Below, in pieces: positions 24,401 through 36,400 of a DNA stretch of 64,000 nt. The DNA comes from Sceloporus undulatus. Lineage: Eukaryota > Chordata > Lepidosauria > Squamata > Phrynosomatidae. The notes beneath the pieces were generated by a model, which had not been told where the DNA came from, searched no databases, and saw nothing but the letters and a program-made list of their open reading frames with translations. Position 1 is the stretch's first letter, and each line of letters begins with the position of its first letter. The stretch spans positions 61,803,468 to 61,867,467 of the forward strand of contig NC_056522.1 of NCBI RefSeq assembly GCF_019175285.1, given 5' to 3'. The position numbers were made by a program, and so were the translations under genes.

Positions 24401-27400
24401 CCTTTTTTATCCAAGACAAGCCTGAGAAATGGAATCAGATTAAAGGGTGAAAGATCATCACTTTGTAACCATAGCTCCTCTCTTTGTAGCCACAGCTCAA
24501 AGACTAACTGTATACCCACAGGATGGGCACTCTCTCATATAGTATTCTGTAGGTAGCAGCAAGGTGTGAGTAGGATTTTTTATTCCCTCAGTTTATGAAA
24601 TAGCATATGTCTGGTAGCATCTGTGATTCTGATATATGACTCCACCTAAAGAGGAACAAGACACAAGAATGTAACATTTAGGTCAGTTCCCAACTGTTGG
24701 CATAAAAATAAATATTTATAGGATGCTAAATCTAGCTCACTATTTACATCTTCATGACAAATTCCTTGGTCAGTCTAGTGGCCATTCCTGTGAGCAGCAT
24801 GGTAGCAAATTAGATAGAGCCTGACGTGCATATGTTTTCCATGCTGTGTGCTATTCTTACAGTTGCAGTTATGAGATGATATTTGATGCTGTAATTGTTA
24901 ACAGCATGGATATATTGGTCTTCTTGAAATGGTGAGAGCTGGTTGCAGAAAATGTAGGCTAGAACTAGCTTTCTGTATGCTGCAGTGTGAACTATCAGCC
25001 ACATGTTAGGGTATTTTGTTTTCTTAAAATGGTGCATCAGCAGAAGAAATATGTCTGTGTGTCAAGATGGAATTATAAATGGTGTCAGCATAGTTCTTAA
25101 CTGCATGCACTGCAGCTCTCCTGTCTGCTTCTTTATGTGATACCTACAGTTGTGCTATATCAGTAGACAGATCATTTGGCACTGCCTGCCTTTCATCTTC
25201 AGATTCTGCAGTAATAACATCAGGACTTTCATTCAAATGTAAGATGAGAAGATTTTTAAAAAGCTCAGGGAATATCTGTGGTATTCCCAGACAATACTTT
25301 TTTTTTTTTTTGTGAGAGGGACATTTTTGTTCTTAGTAATGTGTGTTGCAATTACTGATTTAAAATATTTGTACAATCTTCAGGTGTGTTAGCTCATGTT
25401 AGCTTACCCAGAATAGATAGTGTCCTGCTAGTCCATACAGAGGAAACTTTGACATACACTGCTCCCTCGGGTTACGAAATTAATTCGTTCCGCGGCCGCT
25501 TTCGTAACCCGAAAAGCCTTCGTAAGACGAATTGTCATAGGCGCTAATGGGGAAAAGCCGCGTTTCGTGCGAAAAAGCGCCGAAAAGCACCAAATTTTTT
25601 TTCGTAACCCGAAATAAATTCGTAACCCGGAACAATTATTTCCAATGGGATTTTTTCGTATCCCGGAAATTTCGTAACCTGGGTATTTCGTATCCCGAGG
25701 TACCACTGTATTTCACAATGCTTGATGCATAGTCTTAAACTATAGATAAAACAGTGTTGTTTTACTCATAAGTAAGAAAGGGTTCACAGATGAGGCACTG
25801 ACATCATCATTACCAGTCATCATTATCATCTTTGATCCTCCCCATATAATAATATGCTGTAACTTATGTCTAAAGGTATGGTGCAGCATTGCCTTTAACA
25901 CATTCAAAGGAGCACATGTCTTGTTCGCTGAGGATATGGAGATCCTTGTCTGTTCTTTGTGGCTATGGAGAGCAGTTTGTATCCTTAAATGAAACTTGTG
26001 ACATCAGCTGTAGAAATGTATGCAGGCAGTCTGCTCATTTTGTAAGATGTTTGGTGTGAAAACCTTCTGAAATTATTCTTCATCACCTTCCCTCAGCCTC
26101 AGATCTATAGTCTGAATCCCCTCAGAGGTAGATCCAACTAATCATGTGCACTCCAATACCTTTAATCCTCTTGTTGTCATTACTATTCAAATTCATTGTG
26201 CGTATGTGTATGTGTGTGTTGGTTTTGTAGGTACTTGATGGGTTTTGTAGGTATCCATCAACAAAATTCTGTCCTATACAACCAGAAAAAATATGAAGCA
26301 TTAGTTCAAGACTCCAGATGGATGCCACTTTGAATTCTTGGTTTCCATTTGAGCAATCAGCTTGGGAGCTGCAGTTTTTCAAATTCTGCATAGCTGAATT
26401 AGTCCAGAAGAGTAAGTTCCACAAATGAATGAAAAACACCTCTTGCATCGTTTTCCAAAAGAGTTTGTAGTTCACACTATTAAGAGCACTGTTTAGCATT
26501 TTAGTAGTGAAGAAGTTAATTGGAATGCTTCTGTTAGTTTGTTGGGCTTTCACCAACTTCTGAAAGCCTAGACACTGTGTAGGGGCCTAGCTTTTATCTG
26601 AGTAAAAACATTCATTTGCATGTTTTCATCATGGTTTGGCATCTTACCACTCTGGGAAGTAAAGGGGCTTGATTGCTAACCGAGGGCAGTGAAACTTGGT
26701 GATGCTAGCAACCACTGCTCACAATTATATCAAGGTTTCTGTAGCCTCTGTGGGTTTATCGTTTTCAGCAGTTACACTATCAAAACCGACAAGAACTCAA
26801 AGTCTGATCTGTAAAACACTACCATTTGTGACTAACTGAAAGAAATTATTGAAAGAAAAATGGGTGTTCTGGTGTTTTAGTTGCAGTAGGTGTCTTTTTT
26901 GAGGAGAGCAAGCATGGTTTGGTGGTTTGAGCAGTGGACTACAAATCTGGAGGCCAGGGTTTGAATCCCTGCTTGGCCAAGTAAACTCACTGAGTGACCT
27001 TCGGCAAGTCACACTCTCTCAGGCTCAGAGGAAGACAAAGGCAGATCCTTTCTGAACAAATCTTGCTGAGAAAACCCCATGATAGGTTTGCCTTTGGGTC
27101 ACCATAAATCAGAAATGACGTGAAATCACACAACAACAACAGATACCTTTTTATAATATTTTACCTGAAAGACAGATGCATCTTTGTAGTTTAAGTAGTA
27201 TAGAGGGAATGTTTTTCTACGATGTGGACATATTAGTAGGAGTTCTTGCCATAAGCAAGTATTCTTCAGTAGGCTTATTATTTTGGGAGTAAGCCTCTGT
27301 ATAATGTTAATATTGGTCTCCATATGTAAATTTATTTGTTTCTCAAATAAAAGATACAGCTCAATATATGCAACATTCAGTTGTTTTGATACACTGAATT

Positions 27401-30400
27401 GGGTAAAATGCTGTGTAACAAAGCATTAGAAAAATTGCCATTCTGATTTTGTATCTACTGTTCTTAAGCTAATGTATTTGAAACTTCTCAGTTTATGCAG
27501 AACTGTGGAAGACTGGAATGTTTGAACGCATGTCTCTGCAAACAGATGAAGATGAACACAGTATCGAAATGCATTTGCCTTATACTGCTAAAGCCATGGA
27601 AAGGTATTTATTAGAAAGCTGCATCTTTTGTAGAATTTGGATCTCTTGATTATAATATCTGTATAATTTTGAGCACTGGATTCTGTATGTATGTCCCCCT
27701 CTCATTCAGAATATGTTGGATCAGTATCTTTGAGATTTGAATGCATAAAAACCTCAATAAAAGGAGTTAAGGCTGTGACTTAAGGAGAGGTAGAGGTTAA
27801 AAAATAGAAATGAGAAGTGCAGAATTTCTGGTAGAATATGGAGCTTTATAGGCCCCATACAGACAGGCCAAAATAAAGCTGCTTTAGGTCACTTTGCAGG
27901 TATGCTGTTTAAATGATGCATGCATCCTATGAGTCCAGAAGCTGCGCCAAAGCTGCACTCCAGTCCTTAGGATTGGATTGTGGCTTTGGTGCAGCTTCCA
28001 GACTCTTAGGACGCATGCATCATTTAAATAGCATACCTCCAAAGTGACCTGAAGCAGATCTGAAGCAGCTTTATTTTGGCCTGTCTGTATGCGGCCATAG
28101 TCTACTTGACTTTCTTTCAGCTGATTAGTCTACCTGTAGCTCTTTCTCCTTCGCTGTACAATTTAGAGGGATAGGTATGTATAAACAAACTCAGTAAAAA
28201 TTCCACCAACTGGATATATTTTAAAACAAAACAAATGAAGCAGGATTTGAAAAGGATAGGCAAAATAAATCAGATTAAAAACTCTCCACATAAATCTCAA
28301 TAGAAGATAAAAACAGCAGAGCTCTTTAGATCACACCCTATCATGCCACCCATCATTTTCCTCATGGGAATTCCATATCCTTCAACGGTTTGAGCAGTAG
28401 ACAGAAATCAAGATGGCACCTTGTTCTATTTCACAAATCTTATTTTATTGTAAGGAACACAAATCTTGCTAAACCTTTTATCTTCCCAAGTAGCGGTTAC
28501 AGTGTGTGTGAATGAGACCAGGGGCGGGGGGAGGGCTTTAAATAAAAGTATTCTGCTTGGTACAAAAGGGCTTTTGGGAAAAGTAATCTATTAAATACAG
28601 ATCATTCTAGTCCTGATACTAAACGTTTTGACTGTGTTTCTGCCTGCAGTGTATTGCCTTGTAGTCTTGTACTGCCTCAGTAATTGAAGTAATAATAATA
28701 ATAATAATGATTATTATTATTATTTGTATCCCACCTCTCCCTGTATTGGATTGAGGTGGGTAACAACAAACAAGTATTCTTATTAAGCTCTTAGATAATA
28801 ACACACACTGTTTTCCTAATATAGAATAATGAAGTTATTAATTAAAGTATTTCCTTTCACTGAGACATAATTGATAGTATAAGTGTGTTGTATTCAGAAA
28901 ATAACCTGGCTTGGTCATGTATTTCATAAGTTTTGGTTTTTTAAAGCTAACATTCATACTACCACAAACTTTAAAAAAATGTTTGGTGGGGAGCATAATG
29001 ACCAATCAAACTACTGTTTTATAAAATATCACTTGAATTTTGTTTTGTTTGTAAAAAGGTAGAAATTCTGAATTGCCAACTGATGGGAGGTCTACAGGAG
29101 TGAAATTTGGCATATGGGAAGAACGCAAATAGAAGGGCAAGGATAACATTTAGCAGGGCACTAAATATGTCCTGGATCTTTATAAATAGCAGCTTCTTTT
29201 TTCCCCTTCCTAAGCCATAAGGATGAGTTTACCATTGTTCCTGTATTGGTTGGAGCACTGAGTGAGACAAAAGAACAGGAATTTGGAAAACTCTTCAGCA
29301 AATATTTAGCAGATCCTTGTAATCTCTTTGTGGTTTCATCTGACTTCTGCCATTGGGGTAAGTTAAATCATGTTAATAGTTGTGACCCCCAATTATATAT
29401 ATGTCTGCACATATTCACAGAAATATCACTTAATATTAGAATACTGTATGTTTGACAAACCTGTTCAGAAAAATTGAAGCCAAGTTAGATAGTTTCATAC
29501 ATTTGTGTAGTGTGTCAGTAGTGACAAAGATAAGATTGCAACATTTAAGAGAGTAAATTAGCCCATTGGGTCTTAAGAACTAAAGTTGTTGTCCAAAGGG
29601 AATGTGCTGTCAGTATGATGATATATTTTTTCTATACAACCAATTATTTAAGAGGAACCTTGATGGCGCAGTAGTTAAATGCCGGTACTGCAGCCATTCA
29701 CAGCCACAAGATTATGAATTCGACCCCAGGCAGGGCTCCAAGGTCCATTCAGTCTTCGAGCCTTCCATAGGCTGCTAAAATAAGTACCCAGCTTTTTAGG
29801 GGCAGTTAGCTTACACATTGTAAACTGCTTAGGGAGTGCTTAAGTGCACTGATAGACAGTATAGAAATGTACTGGCTATTGCTATTAAGAGTGTTAAAGA
29901 TTCATAAAGGTTTTTTTTTCCAAATTTTGCATCACAGATCTATATTGGAGAATTCTTGTCCATATTTGTCATTCTCTACTCAGATTAGAATTGCAAAGTC
30001 AGCAAAAGGTCATGCACCTGTGAACTAGTTTTTTTTCTGGATTCTTTCCCAGATTCTTACTATAGGCTCCTCTTATCAATGCTGCCATGGGGTAAAGCAG
30101 GGTGGGAACATTTTTTTTAAATGTCAGGGGCTACAAACAGTTTGGAAAAAAATCACTGTCTTTCTACCTTGTACATAGTACTTCTGCAGATAAGAGAAAT
30201 AAATAATATCTCTTTTGCAAATTTAAAATAAACAGTTCCTTTAAAAAAAATAACGTTTGTAGTGTAGAGTTGGAGCTTCTAGGAAGCCTAGAGGCCAAAT
30301 TCCAATTTGGAAAGAGTCTCATGTGTTCTGACCCAGCAGTGGCTGGAGCTAAAGGTTCGGTGCAGGGCCAAATATCATTCTTGCCAATTTTGACCTTTTC

Positions 30401-33400
30401 CTACCAAACATAATTCAAGTATATGCATGTCTACTCAGGAGCAAGTACTTTGCAACAACTTTCCAGGCTGCAAAGCACAGGTTAGTTTCATGCAACAGCT
30501 TGGATGACAGCAAAGTGCACTTGAGTTCTGCGGTGGGTATTTCAATGATAAGAGATCAGAGAACTTTTGATCACTGTTCGAAAATAACAACTTACACCTA
30601 ACTTATATGCTGCTGATACTGTTCATGGGTATAAATGTCTTTCAAATGCTTGTATGAGAGGGGGGAGAGAACCTAATCCCTAAATATTAAATAGGCTATA
30701 TAGAATACGTTCATCTTCACAAGTTTGGAGCACAGGTAATCAGAAGGTGATGAGAGGAAGCTCCAAACATAAAGGCTAGCTAACAATGGCAAAGAACCCA
30801 CAATCCCTCAGTCTAATGGGGAGCCATATCTGTTTCAGTATTAAATACAACAATACAGTTAAATCAAAGCAAGATAAACTTTTTCAAACTGAATTTAAGG
30901 TCCAGTTTAATTTAATTTAAAATTACGTCCTTACGTCCTTAAGAAAGATACAACAGCCAGCTGGATAACAAGCCCCATCCTCAATAGCTGCCAAAACGTG
31001 GTTGAATAAAAAGTTTTTATTTGCTGGCAGAAGGATAATTTGGGTCAGGTGCAGTTTAGGCTTCCTTGCTAGGGATTTTGAAAACTGGGGGAAGGGGAGT
31101 AACCAACATGAGACTCTAGAGACCAGGGTTCAATTTCCCACTTGCCGATGAAACCCACTGGGTGATCTGGGCAAGTCACGCGCTCCCAGCCACAGGGAAA
31201 GGCAATGGCAAACCTCCTCTGAACAAATCTTGACAAGAAAACCCTATGATAGATTTGTCTTAGGGTCACCATAAGTCGGAAACAATTTGAAGACAAACAA
31301 CAACAATAACTAACAAGAATAACATGTTTTGCATTCCCACCAAACATAGGTTAAAAGGTGGTTGTACTGAGACATCCATTGTTACGATCCCACCATGGTG
31401 ATCACAATGCATACTAGCACCTGTAGCAATCCCATCTTCCATCTACCTACAGTTTTCCTAGGTTGAGGTTGCCACCAGTGAACCCCACTGGATCCACTAC
31501 CACTAGGGTTTTGTGTAAAGCTGTTCTTATTAGCATTTAGGTTCATAACATAGATAGAGTGACCAGGTTGTCAGCATGGTTATATTAGCAATTAATATAA
31601 TTTTATTAAATACAACTTATTTCACTCTATTTTCCACCATATAAACATGTGTAATTACAGTTTTATTGTATAATGCACTGCTCACAAAGTGGTTTAAAAC
31701 ATGACAGAGATATCTTTCTCATCTTCTCTCTCCCTCTTTAGAACTCATACCTTCCCTTCTTCTATATTCATCCAAATCCTAACTTTATCTGGCATTTTCC
31801 TCACTCTCACCAATAATTAACCTCCTAGTGTTGCTCTTTTAGTTACCATATATACTCTACTATACGTTCACCTCACATATAAATCTAGTGCAGGTTTGGG
31901 GGCCAAAATTATGGATTTTGATATGAACAAGTCGAGGGTAAACCTTAGGGACATGTAACAAAGGATCTAAAGGAGGAAGCAAAGGAAAACAATGGCAAAG
32001 AACTTACAAAATTACAGCAGGCATAACTGTTTGTGTTCACATTAAAGGCTAGATGGATGAGAGAGTGGGGGCTCAGTGATTCCATGACAGATTACACTCT
32101 TGCTTTTCACCAGGAAAGAGTTCCTTTTTTAAAAAAAATAAGAATTATTTGAGTTACATTGACCTGTGATTAAGGCAACTAAGGTTTTTTGGGTCAGTTT
32201 TTGGACTAAAATTTCTAGACGTACACATTAGTGTACGGTAGTTCATTTCATCCAACTTTTTTTCACAGTCTTCATACATTTCCTAACCATGAGCCTGTAC
32301 AGACAGGCCAAAATAAAGCTGCTTTGGGTCACTTTGGAGGTACAGTGGTACCTCGGGATACGAAATACCCAGGTTACGAAATTTTCGGGATACGAAAAAA
32401 TCCCATAGGGAATTATTGTTTCGGGTTACGAATGTTTTTTCGGGTTACGAAAAAACTTTTGGTGCTTTTTTCGGCTTTTTCGCATGGAATCGCGGCTTTT
32501 CCCCATTAGCGCCTATGGCAATTCGGCTTACGAAGGCTTTTCGGGTTACGAAAGCGGCCGCGTTACGAATTAATTTCGTAACCCGAGGCACCACTGTATA
32601 CTGTTTAAATCAGGGGTCGGCAACCCCCGGGGGCGGCGAAGTCTCGCGCGACCTTCCCCGCCATTTTGTAAAACAAAATGGCGGCGGCCTAGAGGCGAAG
32701 TCTCGCGCGACCACAAGAAATGTCACGTGAGACTTCGCCGAGGCCCGTTGCAGGCACTGGAGCCCTTGAACAGGGCTCCAACGGCGGCGGCAGGCCTCTG
32801 GGAGGCCCGTTGCCTTCGCTGGGGCCCTCCAAGAGGCCCGTTGCCGCCGCTGTGGCCCTCCAGGAGGCCTCTTGCCGTCGCTGGGGCCCTCCAAGAGGCC
32901 TCCGGCAGCGGCAGCGACCCTCTGGGAGGCCCGTCGCCGGAGCCCTCTTGGAGGGCCCCAGCGATGGCAAAAGGGCCGGCAAAGAGGAGGAGGCCTCCAG
33001 CGCTGGCGGCCCCCGCCGGCTTTTTTGCCGGCCTCTGACAGGGCTTGGGGCCCCATCAGGGGCCAGCAAAGAGGGGGAGGCCTGGCCCCCGGGGGTGGAA
33101 GCTCCGCCCCCGGCACACGGCCTTGCCCCCGGAGGGTGGAAGCTCCACCCCCGGCTTCAGCCCCCCAGTTGTCTGAGGGTCAGCAACCCGGCCCCCGGCT
33201 CAAAAAGGTTGCCTACCCCTGGTTTAAATGATGTATGTGTCCTAAGATGCCAGAAGCCATGCCAAACCACACTCCAATCCTAAGGACTGGAGCACAGCTT
33301 CTGGCTTCTTAAGATGGGTGTGTCATTTAAACAGCATACCTCCAAAGTGACCTGAAGCAGCTTTATTTTGACCTGTCTGTACAGGCTCCATGCTTACCAC

Positions 33401-36400
33401 ATAATAAGAGCACAAACCTTTTAGATGTTCATAATCATTTAGCATCACATGATCTTCCCCCGAAGATTTCAAAGCCTGTCCAAGTTTCAATGAAATATGA
33501 TCCTACAGGTAGTCTGGACCAATCTTGTATAGGCCTTTATATATTATGACCAGACCTTTCAATTGTACCAGGAAAAATACTTTTTTACTTGATTGTTTCA
33601 TAACAGTGTATTTGATACTTAGTTATTCACTCTTTAATTTGCTGGTGTTTTTTTTTTTCTATTAAAGGCCAGAGGTTCAGATACAGTTACTACGATGAGT
33701 CTCAAGGAGAGATCTATAGGTCTATTGAACACTTAGATAAAATGGTAAGTATTATTTCATAGCATCTGAGTATTAATTAGCCTTTCACCAACACTTTTAC
33801 TGCATTGTAACATTCTCTGTTAAGTGCCTTCCCATGTACTGCAATATACAGTTAGCTCTAAACATAATGTTACCAGGCTTACCATAGGGAGTTAATGTAA
33901 GTTGTAAATTAATTCATGAGATTTCAAAGAATAGGTAATTGCAGTGAGCACAAATTGGTGCCATCCAGTTGATAGGACAACTTGTTGTTTAAAGGGGCAA
34001 GAAAGTAGCTGTTCTGTTCAGGTGAAAAGTGCTGTACAGTGGATTTTTTTAAAAGTTTGGGTTGAGTAGGATGGGGGAAAGGTGATTTCAAATACTTCCC
34101 GCAGAAAAGGCTTTGTTTCAAACATCTAGAAATCCATCTAGAGGCTAAAGGCAAGTGGGGGAAGGGATGGAAAACTCCCATTAAGAAAATATTGGAGCAG
34201 AGGCACATTGTAAATTAATAATTTTTAAAATAAATAAATGCTTTTCTGTTAGAATAATTTCACTTTCATGTAATAGTTGTAAGCTTTATTGCTCTCTAGT
34301 GAGGATAAATGTGTTCTGCTATGTAGATGCCATAAGGTCATGAGGCAGCTACATCAATGCACTTCTGTTCTCCTTCTCCTCACCTTTTCTGATTTATGAC
34401 TAAATTATTAATAGAATCCAAGCTTCTTTCAGGACAACATGGGTTTATCTTATGTATTTCATTTACATCTATGTAGGCTAGAGATCATTTAGCTTACTCA
34501 ATTTAAAGAACAAATAAACCTTACTTGCTGAAAGTGCCAGCTCAGCTTCCTACTAGAGAGCAAAAATGCTGCTGCAGAGCTTTTCGGAGATTCCAGAAAC
34601 GCCTTGTGATTATTTTGGGGGGCTTTAAAAGGAACTTGAAGCTTTGAGGATTCAGCTTTTTTTAGGGTCTTAACTAAAACGGTATCCTCCGCTGTAATAT
34701 GGTACTGATACTGTTACATTTTTAGATGCTATACTTGTCCTGATCTCAATTGCAGCCATTAAGTATACGCAGCAGCTATTAAGTGTACTCAAGTCCCCAG
34801 TGTGCCAGAGGACTTTGCAAAAGTAGATGATTTGTGTCATGCTAATCTCTGATGAGGTAGAAGCAATGTGGATTCCACAAATTATTTCACATTTTCCAAA
34901 CTATTGCAGTAGCTATGTTGATGACACCATCAGGAATTGAGAGGCATTTTACTTTCATGTCTTGGGTATACTGTATTTGAGTCCACAGAGAGGGAACTGT
35001 GATTATCAAGAGTACAGAAATGGATATGGGTTAAATACAGTCATAGCATTATAGAGACAAGAAATATTTTTCAGGTCAAATTGACTTGTGAAAATCAAAG
35101 CTAAGTTAGCGTCCTCCATTTTCAAGACTTTTTAAAAAAATGCTTAATGAGAAATCATGCTTGACATGATATAAATGCTGGTTGATAAATGCAGCCCTAA
35201 TAATTAACCATTTCTTGATGTTCTCTTTAGGGTATGAGCATTATAGAACAGCTTGACCCTGTGTCCTTTAGCAATTACTTGAAGAAATACCATAATACAA
35301 TATGTGGAAGACATCCAATTGGGGTTTTATTAAATGTAAGTATAGTTGTTAAATGAAGCTTAAATGCAGCAGTTGTGAAAATACAGAACACCATGATGTA
35401 ATATACAAGCTGAAGTCTCTTATTACTTAGGCCTACAGAAATATGCTTGGCATAGCCTGAAGGAGCTTGGAAAGTTACATTTAACAAGAAAGACTATAAA
35501 GACATGCAGAAGTCATCTATAACTGAGCCATGGTAAAGTGCCTGACCATCTTCTTGCCATTGCTCAGTTGTGGTTAGTTTCGGCACAGCATTGTATCTCT
35601 TAATAAAAGTAACTTTCCAAGCTCTGTTGTCACCCATTTTTCTTCTTCCTCATTTGGATGGTTTGGGCACAGTTTGGGGTTGAAACTTAATGCTGGATTA
35701 GGGCTTTTGGTTTACATACAGCCTTCCAGCCTTTTCTAGGTCAGTATGAGTACCCAGCTTGTTGGGGGCAATTGATTTACACATTGTAAACTGCTTAGAG
35801 AGTGTTAGTTTACTGTTAAGCATTATAGAAATGTACTTGCTATTGCTATTCCTATTAGTTCTGATGAGTTGTGTGAGAAGTAACAGTTTTACAGAAGTTG
35901 CCTTTGACCATCTCTTGTCAGTAACATGAGTGGGAATCTTCAGGCCATCTGTATAGTCATTTATTTACACCCTTAAAATAATAATAGAGAATTGCACCTC
36001 TAGAAGTCACAAGTGGACACTTCTCCTATAGAGCAAGCCCACTTCCCCTTTAAAAAGCAACATCTTCTTCCCCTTGCTCCAAAGGTAGTCTTCTGATCAC
36101 TTTCACTTTTGCTAGAAAGAGCAGGCATAGACCAAGGAGTGGGGGGGGGGGGTTAAAAATGACCCTCTGATTCTCCAGAGATATCCTCCTCTGCTCCAAA
36201 AAGACCTTCTTTTTGGCTTAATTTTTTCTTTGCATGTATCATCTTTCACAATGTGAAAGGGAAGCAAATATTTTCTATAAGAGATGACACATTTTAGGAA
36301 CTGGTAGGAATTGCTTTAATGGCCTCTTCGACAGTACTCATTATGGATGTATGAAAGAACTCAAGAGTGCTGTTAAAAGTCCCTTTATAAAAATGTGAAT

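Larger units (their letters stand above)
20217..27491 (+). other. MEMO1 intron 4
   Basis: A 7.3-kb, repeat-dense intron. It holds a Tigger/MER2-like element (20988-21197), a CpG-rich foldback element (21292-21675), a decayed minus-strand L2 LINE (about 21690-24520) with a TA-flanked element inside (22611-23007), the TA-flanked MITE copy B (25457-25708) and a Sauria SINE (26905-27142). No additional exon is seen. Confidence 0.8.
27604..29214 (+). other. MEMO1 intron 5
   Basis: A 1.6-kb intron. It holds palindromic MITE copy 2 (27851-28096) and a LINE 3'-tail fragment with an AAT microsatellite (28685-28770, minus). The rest is unremarkable. Confidence 0.8.
32291..33388. mobile_element. Palindromic MITE, copy 3 (host of two insertions)
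   Basis: The outer arms (GAGCCTGTACAGACAGGCC at 32291 and the inverted form ending GGCTC at 33388) are flanked by CAT on both sides. The arms are interrupted by a TA-flanked MITE (32343-32596) and a hAT-like element (32611-33221). Without those it would be about 220 bp, like copies 1 and 2. Confidence 0.88.
29358..33667 (+). other. MEMO1 intron 6
   Basis: A 4.3-kb intron. It holds a tRNA-derived SINE (29651-29889), a Sauria SINE (31090-31310), a TA-flanked element (31846-32243) and a three-layer nested DNA-transposon insertion (32291-33388). The stretch 29.9-31.0 kb is otherwise unremarkable. Confidence 0.8.

Noticed and set aside
32610-33283. Long overlapping open frames on both strands (up to 187 codons)
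   Set aside because: They lie in the GC-rich hAT-like element and its 31-bp repeats; the frames cross element borders and are low-complexity.
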